A stretch of 22,347 bases of DNA. Origin: an uncultured Oscillibacter sp. (GTDB lineage: Bacteria; Bacillota_A; Clostridia; Oscillospirales; Oscillospiraceae). This document shows, piece by piece, positions 16,325-22,347 of this stretch (positions within the stretch are counted from its first letter, which is position 1; every line of letters starts with the position of its first letter). The position numbers and the translations under genes are program-made. The stretch lies in NCBI GenBank assembly GCA_951800675.1, contig CATOKC010000049.1, positions 1 through 22,347 of the forward strand, read 5' to 3'. The notes beneath the pieces are model-generated. The model was not told the DNA's origin and made no database searches. It saw nothing but the letters and a program-made list of their open reading frames with translations.

Positions 16325-17665
16325 ATGGACCGGCCAACGAACAGGAGCGCCAGCGTCTTTGCATATGAGGGCATCCCTCCGGCGGGTCAGCTGATCCCAC
16401 TGGGGCTGCAGCACGTGGTGGCCGCCGTCGTGGGCGTGATCACTCCGGCGCTCATCATTTCGGGCAGCGAGGTGTGCAGCCTGAGCGCCGATGAGAAAAC
16501 TACGCTGATCCAGGCGTCCCTCGTCATCACAGCCCTGGCCACGCTGCTCCAGCTGTTCCCGGTCTTCCGGCGCATCGGCTCCAGGCTGCCGGTGGTCATG
16601 GGCATCAGCTTCGCCTACGTCCCCGCGCTGACCGCCATCGGCGGACAGTTCGGCCTGCCCACCATCCTGGGGGCCGAGCTGGTAGGCGGGCTGATCGCGG
16701 TCATATTCGGTATTTTCGTCAAGCCGATCCGCAAGCTGTTCCCGCCCCTGGTGACGGGGACGGTCATCTTTACCATCGGCCTCTCCCTCTATCCCACCGC
16801 CGTTCGCTACATGGCCGGCGGCGATGCGTCCAGCGAGTGGTTCGGCGGGGCGCGCAGCTGGGGGGTGGCGCTGTTCACCTTTGCCATGGTCGTCTTCCTC
16901 AACAACTTCGCCAAGGGGATCTGGAAGCTGGGTTCCCTGCTCTTCGGTATGATCGCGGGGTATGTTGCCGCTTACTTCGCGGGGATCGTGGACCTGTCCG
17001 GCGTGGCGGACGCCCAGTGGGCGTCCCTGCCCCGGTTCATGCCCTTCGAGATCGAATTCGTCCCCTCCGCCGTGGTCTCCCTGGCCATCGTCTATATCGT
17101 CAACTCCGTGCAGACCATTGGAGACCTGTCCTCCACCACCATGGGCGGCATGGGCCGGGTCCCCACGGACCAGGAGCTGTCCGGCGGCATCATCGGCCAA
17201 GGGCTCATGAGCATCATCGGCGTCTTCTTCGGCGGCCTGCCCGTGGCTTCCTTCAGCCAGAACGTGGGGATCGTCACGGTCAACAAGGTGATCAACCGGG
17301 CGGTGTTCGCCTTTTCCGCCCTCGTCCTGCTGATCGCGGGACTGGTACCCAAATTTGCCGCCGTGCTGACCACCATCCCCCAGTGTGTGATCGGCGGCGC
17401 CACCCTGTCCGTCTTCGCCACCATCACCATGACGGGCATCCGGATGATCGTCTCCGACGGCGAGTTCACCGTGCGGAAGAGCACGGTGGCCGGCCTGTCC
17501 ATCGCTCTGGGCACGGGCATCACCCAGGTCCCCGGATGTCTCTCCGGCCCAGGCTTCCCCGACTGGGTATCCACCGTGTTCGGCTCCACTGCCGTTGTGG
17601 CGGCCGCGATCATGGCCATCATCCTCAACCTGGTCCTGCCAAAGGACCACCCTGCGGAGTCCTAG
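16325..17665 (+). CDS. NCS2-family nucleobase permease (xanthine/uracil type)
   Basis: A 446-residue polytopic membrane protein of the nucleobase:cation symporter-2 family. It opens IPLGLQHVVAAVVGVITPALI, and carries GISFAYVPALTAIGG and the NCS2 signature region GLPVASFSQNVGIVTVNKVINR. The QNxG pattern is shared by xanthine, urate and uracil carriers. Purine rather than pyrimidine transport is favoured by neighbours but not proven. ATG 16325 has a GGGGGAG run about 9 bases upstream. An earlier in-frame TTG at 16277 would add a non-membrane tail with no ribosome binding site. It heads a new plus-strand operon with a YczE-like protein, diaminopropionate ammonia-lyase and RidA. Confidence 0.93.
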   Translation: MDRPTNRSASVFAYEGIPPAGQLIPLGLQHVVAAVVGVITPALIISGSEVCSLSADEKTTLIQASLVITALATLLQLFPVFRRIGSRLPVVMGISFAYVPALTAIGGQFGLPTILGAELVGGLIAVIFGIFVKPIRKLFPPLVTGTVIFTIGLSLYPTAVRYMAGGDASSEWFGGARSWGVALFTFAMVVFLNNFAKGIWKLGSLLFGMIAGYVAAYFAGIVDLSGVADAQWASLPRFMPFEIEFVPSAVVSLAIVYIVNSVQTIGDLSSTTMGGMGRVPTDQELSGGIIGQGLMSIIGVFFGGLPVASFSQNVGIVTVNKVINRAVFAFSALVLLIAGLVPKFAAVLTTIPQCVIGGATLSVFATITMTGIRMIVSDGEFTVRKSTVAGLSIALGTGITQVPGCLSGPGFPDWVSTVFGSTAVVAAAIMAIILNLVLPKDHPAES

Positions 17666-17707
17666 ATCCTGTCCGGGCTTTCCCGCGTTGAAAAGGAGGT
17701 CGTCCAC

Positions 17708-18370
17708 ATGCCGCCTGCTGAAAAGGCGCGCGTCCGCAGCCGGGAGGAGACGCTTCGCCATTTCGCCGTCTTTATGGCCGGTGTGCTGGTCTGCTCGGTG
17801 GGGATCGCCCTGATCACCCGGGCGGGGCTGGGCACGTCTCCCATCTCCAGCATCCCCTTCGTGCTGAGCCTAATCACGCCCGTTTCAATGGGGATGTTTA
17901 CCTTCTCCCTCAATATGCTTTTCCTGCTGTGCGAGGGGCTTCTGACCGGGCGCTTCACCATGGCCCAGGCCCTTCAGGTGCCGGTCACGGTCCTGTTCAG
18001 CCTGTGCGTGGACGGCGCGCTGGCGCTGATCCCCTCCCAATACGGCGGCCCCTGGGCGGCTTCGGCGGTCTATCTGGCGGCGGGCTGTATCGTTATGTCC
18101 CTAGGGATCTACCTGGAGGTCCTGGCGGACGTCATCATGCTTCCCGGCGAAGCCTTCGTGCGGGCGCTGTCCAGGCGCACCGGCAGGGGGTTCGGGAATA
18201 TCAAGGTTTGCTTTGACAGCCTCCTCACCATCATTGCCGCGCTGACCGCGCTGTGCGCCTTTGGACGCCTGAACGGCGTGGGAGGCGGCACGGTCTTTTC
18301 CGCCCTGGCGGTGGAACAGCTGGTAAAGGGCTGGGGCTGGCTGCATCAGCGGATACAGAGATCAAAATAA
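17708..18370 (+). CDS. YczE/YitT-like integral membrane protein
   Basis: A 220-residue protein with about five hydrophobic segments. The conserved opening FMAGVLVCSVGIALITRAGLGTSPISSIPFVLS is typical of the YczE/YyaS group of Firmicute membrane proteins. The function of this group is not established; a transporter or regulatory accessory role is possible. It starts 42 bases after the NCS2 permease with AAAGGAGG upstream and is 42 bases before the ammonia-lyase gene, so it is very probably cotranscribed. The location suggests a role in moving purines or breakdown products, which is only inference. Confidence 0.85.
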   Translation: MPPAEKARVRSREETLRHFAVFMAGVLVCSVGIALITRAGLGTSPISSIPFVLSLITPVSMGMFTFSLNMLFLLCEGLLTGRFTMAQALQVPVTVLFSLCVDGALALIPSQYGGPWAASAVYLAAGCIVMSLGIYLEVLADVIMLPGEAFVRALSRRTGRGFGNIKVCFDSLLTIIAALTALCAFGRLNGVGGGTVFSALAVEQLVKGWGWLHQRIQRSK

Positions 18371-18412
18371 ATTCAGTCCGGGATGATCCGGATCAAATGG
18401 AGGAAAACACCA

Positions 18413-19624
18413 ATGGAAAAAATCAAATGGGTATTGAACCAGATGCCGAAGACCGACGACCGTCAGCTGGGACTGATGTCCCTGTCCAACGTGGCGAAGG
18501 CCCGCTTCTTCCACAGCGGCTTCCCGCAGTACACCATCACGCCTCTGGCCGAGCTGGACGGCATGGCCAAGTATCTGGGGCTGGGGGGCCTGTACGTGAA
18601 GAACGAGGCCCACCGCTTCGGGCTCAACGCCTTCAAGGTGCTGGGCGGCTCCTTTGCCATGGGCCGGTATATCGCCAAGGAGATGGGCCGGGATGTGTCG
18701 GAGATGTCCTATGACTATCTCACCAGCGAGTCCTTCCGCAGGGACTTCGGTCAGGCCACCTTCTTCACCGCCACCGACGGCAACCATGGCCGCGGCGTGG
18801 CCTGGGCCGCCAACAAGCTGCGCCAGAAGGCTGTGGTCCACATGCCCAAGGGCAGCAGCAAGCCCCGCTTCGACAACATCGCCGCCGAGGGCGCTCAGGT
18901 GACCATCGAGGAAGTGAACTACGACGACTGCGTGCGCATGGCCGCCGCCGAGGCCGCTCAGACGGACCACGGCGTCATCGTCCAGGACACCGCCTGGGAG
19001 GGCTATGAGGAGATCCCCAGCTGGATCATGCAGGGCTACGGCACCATGGCCAGCGAGTCCGCCGAGCAGCTGCGGCAGATCGGCACGAACCGTCCCACCC
19101 ACGTCTTCGTCCAGGCCGGCGTGGGCAGCCTCGCCGGCGCGGTGGTGGGTTACTATACGAACCTCTTCCCCAACGACCCGCCCAAATTTATTGTCATGGA
19201 AGCCCAGGCGGCGGACTGCCTCTACCAGGGCGCTCTGGCCGGGGACGGCGAGCCCCGGAACGTGACTGGCGATCTGTCCACCATCATGGCCGGTCTGGCC
19301 TGCGGCGAGCCCAACATCATCTCCTGGGACATCCTGCGCAACCACGTGTCCGCCTTCGTGTCCTGCCCCGACTGGGTCAGCGCCCGGGGGATGCGGATGC
19401 TGGCGGTGCCTGTGAAGGGCGATCCCACGGTCATCTCCGGCGAGAGCGGCGCGGTGGGCATGGGCCTGCTGGCGGCGCTGATGGAGACCGACGAGTACAA
19501 GGATCTGCGGGACGCCATCGGCCTGGATCATTTCAGCCAGGTGCTGATGTTCTCCACCGAGGGCAACACCGACCCGCTGAAGTTCCGCAAGGTGATCTGG
19601 GACGGCGAGTACGCTACTACCTGA
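18413..19624 (+). CDS. ygeX: 2,3-diaminopropionate ammonia-lyase
   Basis: A 403-residue PLP enzyme of fold type II, close to the 398 of E. coli YgeX. It converts 2,3-diaminopropionate to pyruvate and two ammonia through a 2-aminoacrylate intermediate. Motifs seen are [13 protein letters not shown] with the PLP lysine K75, [12 protein letters not shown] with D122 (E. coli counterparts K77 and D120), and the [14 protein letters not shown] phosphate-binding loop. The frame could begin at 18383, but ATG 18413 has GGAGG nine bases upstream and matches the family start ([13 protein letters not shown]). RidA follows immediately and deals with the aminoacrylate. In E. coli and gut anaerobes this gene sits in purine/urate-breakdown clusters, consistent with the NCS2 permease upstream. 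Confidence 0.96.
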   Translation: MEKIKWVLNQMPKTDDRQLGLMSLSNVAKARFFHSGFPQYTITPLAELDGMAKYLGLGGLYVKNEAHRFGLNAFKVLGGSFAMGRYIAKEMGRDVSEMSYDYLTSESFRRDFGQATFFTATDGNHGRGVAWAANKLRQKAVVHMPKGSSKPRFDNIAAEGAQVTIEEVNYDDCVRMAAAEAAQTDHGVIVQDTAWEGYEEIPSWIMQGYGTMASESAEQLRQIGTNRPTHVFVQAGVGSLAGAVVGYYTNLFPNDPPKFIVMEAQAADCLYQGALAGDGEPRNVTGDLSTIMAGLACGEPNIISWDILRNHVSAFVSCPDWVSARGMRMLAVPVKGDPTVISGESGAVGMGLLAALMETDEYKDLRDAIGLDHFSQVLMFSTEGNTDPLKFRKVIWDGEYATT

Positions 19625-19634
19625 GGAGGATATC

Positions 19635-20015
19635 ATGAAGGAAATTATTTCTACCCCCAAGGCCCCTGCGGCCATCGGTCCCTACTCCCAGGCCGTCAAG
19701 GCCGGCGGGATGCTGTATATCTCAGGACAGCTGCCCATCGATCCCGCTACCGGCGCCTTTGCCGCCGGGGACGCCGGCGGGCAGACCCGCCAGAGCCTGG
19801 AGAACATCGGAGCGATCCTGGAGGAAGCGGGCTGCGGTTTTGGCAGCATCGTGAAGGTCACGGTCCTGCTGGCGGACATCGGCGATTTTGCCGCCATGAA
19901 CGCCGTGTATGCTGAGTATTTTACTGAGGCATGTCCCGCCCGGGCCGCCTTCGCGGTGAAGGACCTGCCTAAGGGCGCTTTGGTCGAGATCGAGGCCGTT
20001 GCTGTCTGTGGGTGA
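19635..20015 (+). CDS. ridA: RidA-family 2-iminobutanoate/2-iminopropanoate deaminase
   Basis: A 126-residue RidA/YjgF protein that hydrolyses reactive enamines and imines such as 2-aminoacrylate, protecting PLP enzymes. Residues that define active RidA are present: [11 protein letters not shown] with Y17, [11 protein letters not shown], the substrate-binding arginine R103 in PARAAF, and E120 in LVEIEAVA. It starts 10 bases after the ammonia-lyase, with GAGGA overlapping that stop. The pairing is mechanistically sensible because the lyase makes exactly the intermediate RidA removes. The GC-rich hairpin at 20029 follows. Confidence 0.95.
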   Translation: MKEIISTPKAPAAIGPYSQAVKAGGMLYISGQLPIDPATGAFAAGDAGGQTRQSLENIGAILEEAGCGFGSIVKVTVLLADIGDFAAMNAVYAEYFTEACPARAAFAVKDLPKGALVEIEAVAVCG

Positions 20016-20028
20016 AGGAAGATGGTGA

Positions 20029-20056
20029 TCAAGCGCCCCTGAGAAGGGGCGCTTGA
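20029..20056 (+). terminator. GC-rich hairpin at the end of the ridA operon
   Basis: A perfect 12-base stem (TCAAGCGCCCCT, 20029-20040, with 20045-20056) closed by a GAGA tetraloop of the stable GNRA type. It starts 13 bases after ridA. There is no T-run, so it may stop or stabilise the message 3' end rather than act as a classic intrinsic terminator. Confidence 0.55.
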
Positions 20057-20068
20057 GGGGCGGTCTAT

Positions 20069-20356
20069 ATGGATATGGGAGACACCCTTTCTGCTTTTGG
20101 TGGGTTAGAGACTTACTGTTTGGGCAGATTGGGTGTTTCTTTGATCGAGTCCCTCGCAATCTGCAAACTCGGAGCCGCTGCCGAAAGCAGCCGAGTTGAA
20201 CATCCTGGGGAAGTCTGCACCAAAACGACTCGCGAGGCTGTCCAACGCCTGGAGGACGCTCTTTATAATGTTGCCTTATCCCACACCGCCAAGAAGCTTG
20301 TACGGCTCATCTTTGCTCTGGAGAAATCCGGACGGCCTTACTGCCCTGCAATTTAA
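20069..20356 (+). pseudogene. Remnant of an IS110-family transposase (C-terminal end)
   Basis: The open frame encodes 95 residues. The last part (from about 20210), with VALSHTAKKLVRLIFALEKS then GRPY, matches the pattern I know from the C-terminus of IS110/IS1111-type transposases: a basic helix, then a Leu-rich helix, then a GxPY end. The N-terminal part resembles nothing I recognise, and the DEDD and serine-active domains are missing, so this is a degraded fragment. No clear ribosome binding site precedes the first ATG. The assignment rests on recall of the family pattern and needs a profile search. Confidence 0.45.
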
Positions 20357-20397
20357 TTTCCACTTGCTATAATTTTCTGCAAAATGCAAAATTCCTC

Positions 20398-20426
20398 TTT
20401 ACAATGGCGAAAGTTTCTGCTATACT
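20398..20426 (+). promoter_or_regulatory. Promoter of the tRNA-Arg gene
   Basis: TTTACA (20398-20403) and TATACT (20421-20426) with 17-base spacing, a strong sigma-A promoter about 52 bases upstream of the tRNA. Confidence 0.85.
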
Positions 20427-20478
20427 ATATAAGCGTGCTGAGGGAGGTCTCAGCGGACAAGTTCATATTGTTAGGTAT

Positions 20479-20555
20479 GCGCCCGTGGCGCAGTTGGATA
20501 GCGCGTGTGACTCCGACTCACAAGGCCGCTGGTTCGAATCCAGTCGGGCGTACCA
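20479..20555 (+). tRNA. tRNA-Arg (anticodon CCG)
   Basis: A full 77-base cloverleaf. The acceptor stem GCGCCCG pairs with CGGGCGT (terminal G-U). The D arm is GCGC...GCGC, and the anticodon stem TGTGA/TCACA encloses the loop CTCCGAC with anticodon CCG. The T arm has loop TTCGAAT, the discriminator is A, and the CCA end is encoded. It reads CGG arginine codons. A terminator hairpin begins at the next base. A truncated integrase lies about 100 bases downstream, so the 3' half is a likely attachment site for integrative elements. Confidence 0.97.
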
Positions 20556-20594
20556 GAAACCCGCATAAACTATTCGTTTATGCGGGTTTCTATC
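20556..20594 (+). terminator. Terminator of tRNA-Arg
   Basis: A perfect 15-base stem (arms 20556-20570 and 20576-20590) with loop TATTC begins directly after the encoded CCA. The T-run is short (GTTTCTAT). Confidence 0.85.
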
Positions 20595-20619
20595 ATCTAA
20601 AAGTTATAATAAAAATTTT

Positions 20620-20650
20620 AGGGTTGACCACTATTGCAGTAGCCAACCCT
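20620..20650 (-). terminator. Candidate terminator for the minus-strand integrase remnant
   Basis: AGGGTTG (20620-20626) pairs with CAACCCT (20644-20650), with partial inner pairing. Read on the minus strand it follows the integrase stop by a few bases and is succeeded by AAAATTTTTATT. Confidence 0.5.
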
Positions 20651-20654
20651 GTTT

Positions 20655-20819
20655 TCAGATTTCGAGGCTCTGCTGGAGTGTTTCACTGGCCGCTTTCTTG
20701 TTTTTGTCGAAGGCATGCGTATAGATGTCCAGTGTGGTGGAGGGCTGGGAGTGGCCCAGCAGGCTGGCTACCGTAGCTACGTCCGTGCCGTTGGCGATCA
20801 GAAGGCTGGCATTGCTGTG
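20655..20819 (-). pseudogene. Truncated tyrosine integrase (C-terminal 54 residues)
   Basis: The minus strand from 20819 to the TGA at 20655-20657 encodes HSNASLLIANGTDVATVASL, then LGHSQPSTTLDIYTHAF and a lysine-rich tail. This is the C-terminal end of phage/ICE tyrosine recombinases: the His of the RxxH motif, the LGHSQ box and the catalytic tyrosine in DIYTH. Homology stops at that first His. The upstream codons are GGG then a stop, so the rest of the enzyme, including the catalytic Arg and Lys, is gone. Its orientation and place beside tRNA-Arg are those of an integrase at an element's att end. It is a relic of this element or of an earlier one at the same tRNA. Confidence 0.85.
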
Positions 20820-20831
20820 CCCTTATGGCAT

Positions 20832-20888
20832 AATAAGGACAAATCGGAAAACCCTTGTGTTGCAACGGGTTGGCGGTTTGTCCTTATT
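20832..20888. repeat. Inverted repeat at the integrase breakpoint
   Basis: AATAAGGACAAA (20832-20843) and its exact reverse complement (20877-20888) flank a 33-base spacer that can pair further (ACCC with GGGT). It begins 13 bases from the point where integrase homology ends. AAGGACAAAT occurs again at 20957-20966, just before the next gene. It may be the left end of the element that replaced the integrase, a replication or transfer site, or a regulatory hairpin. Confidence 0.65.
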
Positions 20889-20993
20889 CTTTTTCCACCA
20901 AAAACGGCCCTCAAACGGGGTCTACGGGAGGGGGTGAAAAACCAAGGCTGCACTTAAAGGACAAATTTTTTCGGGCCGTGAAGGAGGTTAAAA

Positions 20994-21530
20994 ATGGGAG
21001 CCTGGGGCATTAGAGAACGTCAAAGTGACTACGGACTGGACCTGCTGGGGACTATCGTAGGCACACAACTGAAAGCAGTGGACTTCGCCATATTCAATAC
21101 AGCAGAGGCCATTGAGCTGCTGCGGCAGGATATTATGGAGGACATCAAGCGGACCAACCGGGGCTGTCCCCCGGAGAGGCTGGACTGCTACATCAACGCC
21201 AACTTCCCGCGAGACTTTACCCATGCGGCACTCCTGATCGCGGAGTGTCTGGCGGACTACTATCGAACCGGGGAGCTGATCGTCACCGAGTATGTTGGCG
21301 AAAACTATGATCCGGTAGACCATCATATTAAGGAGTTTGTTGTCACTCCGGCTGATTTCAAAATCCTTTTGGACGAGCTGCAAAGCGTCCAGAACCCGGA
21401 GTGTGAGTTATATCAATGCTGGATCGGTGATGATACCCGCCAGCGGTGGCTGGCCCATATCCGGGCTGTCCAGCAAACCTTGAAGGAGGCGGCACATGGC
21501 TGTTACAGTTATCGAAATCACCGTGGATGA
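20994..21530 (+). CDS. Hypothetical protein with DUF4259-like N-terminus
   Basis: A 178-residue acidic, soluble protein. The opening MGAWGIRERQSDYGLDLLG is like the MGAWG...D..LD start of DUF4259 proteins, whose role is unknown. The rest (FPRDFTHAALLIAECLADYY) looks all-helical with no signal peptide or membrane segment. ATG 20994 has AAGGAGG upstream at normal spacing. The following gene starts inside its last 35 bases in another frame, which points to a coupled pair. It lies between the integrase relic and repA, so it is probably carried by the mobile element. A toxin-immunity or accessory role is only speculation. Confidence 0.72.
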   Translation: MGAWGIRERQSDYGLDLLGTIVGTQLKAVDFAIFNTAEAIELLRQDIMEDIKRTNRGCPPERLDCYINANFPRDFTHAALLIAECLADYYRTGELIVTEYVGENYDPVDHHIKEFVVTPADFKILLDELQSVQNPECELYQCWIGDDTRQRWLAHIRAVQQTLKEAAHGCYSYRNHRG

Positions 21531-21843
21531 CCTGCCGGGAATGGCGCGGCAGTACGGAGAGGGGCTTATCATCCAGGACTGTGATATGAACCCCTATGAA
21601 GCGGCAAATGTGGTTAATGAGACATTCATCCATGGCGGCATCCTGCTGGAGAGGAAAGAATTTCAGAAGGTCATGGTTTTTCAGAACGATAATTGGACCA
21701 ATCTGCTGTTCCCTTTCTTCCAAGTTAAACTGGATACGGGAAAACTCGTCGCGTGGCAGTTTTTCACCTATCAGACCTGTCACAGTGTATTTCTGACCGA
21801 TTACATCCGAGGTAAGAGAAGCATTTTAGGCGAAAAGTGGTAA
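21496..21843 (+). CDS. Hypothetical small protein, coupled to the preceding gene
   Basis: A 115-residue protein I do not recognise. The N-terminal half is acidic (VIEITVDDLPGMARQYGEG), and the C-terminal half is rich in aromatic residues (FFQVKLDTGKLVAWQFFTYQ) and probably beta-structured. There is no signal peptide or membrane helix. ATG 21496 is preceded by AAGGAGG at good spacing, inside the end of the DUF4259-like gene. A terminator follows the stop, so the two genes form one transcription unit with no visible dedicated promoter other than upstream of 20994. Confidence 0.65.
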   Translation: MAVTVIEITVDDLPGMARQYGEGLIIQDCDMNPYEAANVVNETFIHGGILLERKEFQKVMVFQNDNWTNLLFPFFQVKLDTGKLVAWQFFTYQTCHSVFLTDYIRGKRSILGEKW

Positions 21844-21856
21844 CAATATTCCAAAA

Positions 21857-21900
21857 CCCACCCTCAACTGACTAATTATCAGTTGGGGGCGGGCTTTTTT
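21857..21900 (+). terminator. Intrinsic terminator after the two small genes
   Basis: A stem of about 15 bases with one mismatch and one wobble (arms 21857-21871 and 21879-21893), then CTTTTTT. Strong classic form. Confidence 0.9.
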
Positions 21901-21938
21901 GCATTTACGAACAAACCAACAAGCGGCAGGAGCATGAG

Positions 21939-21977
21939 CGCCCCGCTGACTGTTATGGTCACCGGGGCGTTTTTTTG
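21939..21977 (+). terminator. Second terminator or attenuator in front of repA
   Basis: CGCCCCG (21939-21945) pairs with CGGGGCG (21963-21969), with four to five further inner pairs after one mismatch, then a run of seven T's. It is only 33 bases before the repA start, so it either finishes upstream transcripts or attenuates repA. Confidence 0.8.
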
Positions 21978-22009
21978 TTTTTCCGCACATTGCAAAGGAG
22001 GCAATCACC

Positions 22010-22347
22010 ATGCCGTCAAATCTGAATCTGGACTACTACTATGGCACCGAAGCGGACCAATACAGCTTTTACCGTATCCCCAAGACCCTGCTGACAGACC
22101 CCCGTTATAAGAGTGTTTCCATTGAGGCAAAGGTCCTCTACGGCCTGTTGCTGGACCGTATGGGGCTGTCGGTGAAAAACGGCTGGATGGACAGCGATAA
22201 GCGCGTCTACATCTACTTCACCCAGGAGGACTCTATGAATCTCATGAACTGCGGGAAGGACAAGGCCACGAAGCTGTTCCGGGAGCTGGACAAGGACGGC
22301 ATCGGCCTGATCGAGCGGAAGAAGCAGGGCCAGGGACGGCCCACGCG
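22010..22347 (+). CDS. repA: Replication initiator protein A, N-terminal part (RepA_N type), cut by window end
   Basis: From ATG 22010 (AAGGAGG eight bases upstream) 112 codons are visible and run off the window. The sequence YSFYRIPKTLLTDPRYKSVS, then IEAKVLYGLLLDRMGLS, YFTQEDSMNLMNCGKDKATK and LFRELDKDGIGLIERKKQGQGRP, is the N-terminal winged-helix domain of the RepA_N initiators found on Firmicute plasmids and in Tn1549-like integrative elements. It marks the element's maintenance module and implies that transfer or cargo genes lie to the right. Confidence 0.92.
   Translation, partial: MPSNLNLDYYYGTEADQYSFYRIPKTLLTDPRYKSVSIEAKVLYGLLLDRMGLSVKNGWMDSDKRVYIYFTQEDSMNLMNCGKDKATKLFRELDKDGIGLIERKKQGQGRPT

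Noticed and set aside
16295..17761. Minus-strand open frame of 488 codons over the NCS2 permease
   Set aside because: Its Asp/Gly/His/Gln-rich translation is typical of the antisense of a membrane protein gene. It overlaps two well-supported plus-strand genes.
20384..20776. Open frame of 130 codons running through tRNA-Arg
   Set aside because: It crosses the tRNA, its terminator and the antisense integrase remnant, and has no ribosome binding site or family resemblance.
1..22347. CRISPR array or rRNA genes
   Set aside because: No series of regularly spaced direct repeats and no rRNA-like stretch was seen on either strand.

Overview
The window looks like a chromosomal segment of a gut-type, fairly GC-rich Firmicute, most likely a clostridial Oscillospiraceae relative. 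The evidence is strong AGGAGG-type ribosome binding sites before nearly every gene, frequent GTG/TTG starts, sigma-A-type promoters, an anaerobe-style gene set, and a RepA-type mobile element like those of clostridial integrative elements. The genus is inference.

Layout. (1) 1-832, minus: a membrane-anchored SPFH/Band 7 protein cut by the window edge. (2) 922-4882, minus: a threonine-to-glycine operon, tdh then kbl, read from a consensus promoter at 4940-4968. An unusual 567-residue GNAT-GNAT-nitroreductase fusion lies between the two enzymes. (3) 5347-15890, plus: a LacI-family regulator followed by ten tightly spaced genes. These are ribokinase, ribose pyranase, a zinc polyol-type dehydrogenase, a Gfo/Idh/MocA oxidoreductase, a DMT/GRP-type sugar permease, a CUT1-type ABC importer (lipoprotein plus two permeases, no ATPase), an IolE-like TIM-barrel enzyme and a nucleoside hydrolase. 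A terminator follows. (4) 15891-16324: an AT-rich regulatory gap with a perfect 20+1+20 palindrome. (5) 16325-20015, plus: an NCS2 xanthine/uracil-type permease, a YczE-like membrane protein, 2,3-diaminopropionate ammonia-lyase and RidA. (6) 20029-22347: an IS110-like transposase remnant, tRNA-Arg(CCG), a truncated tyrosine integrase next to that tRNA, an inverted repeat at the breakpoint, two small overlapping genes and the start of a RepA replication initiator. This is a mobile-element boundary.

How the genes may work together. Region 3 contains everything needed to take up a riboside or nucleoside, hydrolyse it and convert the ribose to ribose 5-phosphate. It also holds a trio (zinc dehydrogenase, Gfo/Idh oxidoreductase, TIM-barrel isomerase) resembling E. 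coli YcjQ/YcjS/YcjR, which remodel sugars through 3-keto-glycosides, and the Gfo/Idh plus TIM-barrel pairs that cleave glycosides by oxidation and elimination. The inferred system is an oxidoreductive nucleoside or riboside salvage pathway that converts or cleaves a modified or epimeric riboside. The neighbouring NCS2 permease and diaminopropionate ammonia-lyase/RidA pair match genes linked to anaerobic purine breakdown in gut bacteria, so the released base could feed region 5. The substrate cannot be read from sequence.
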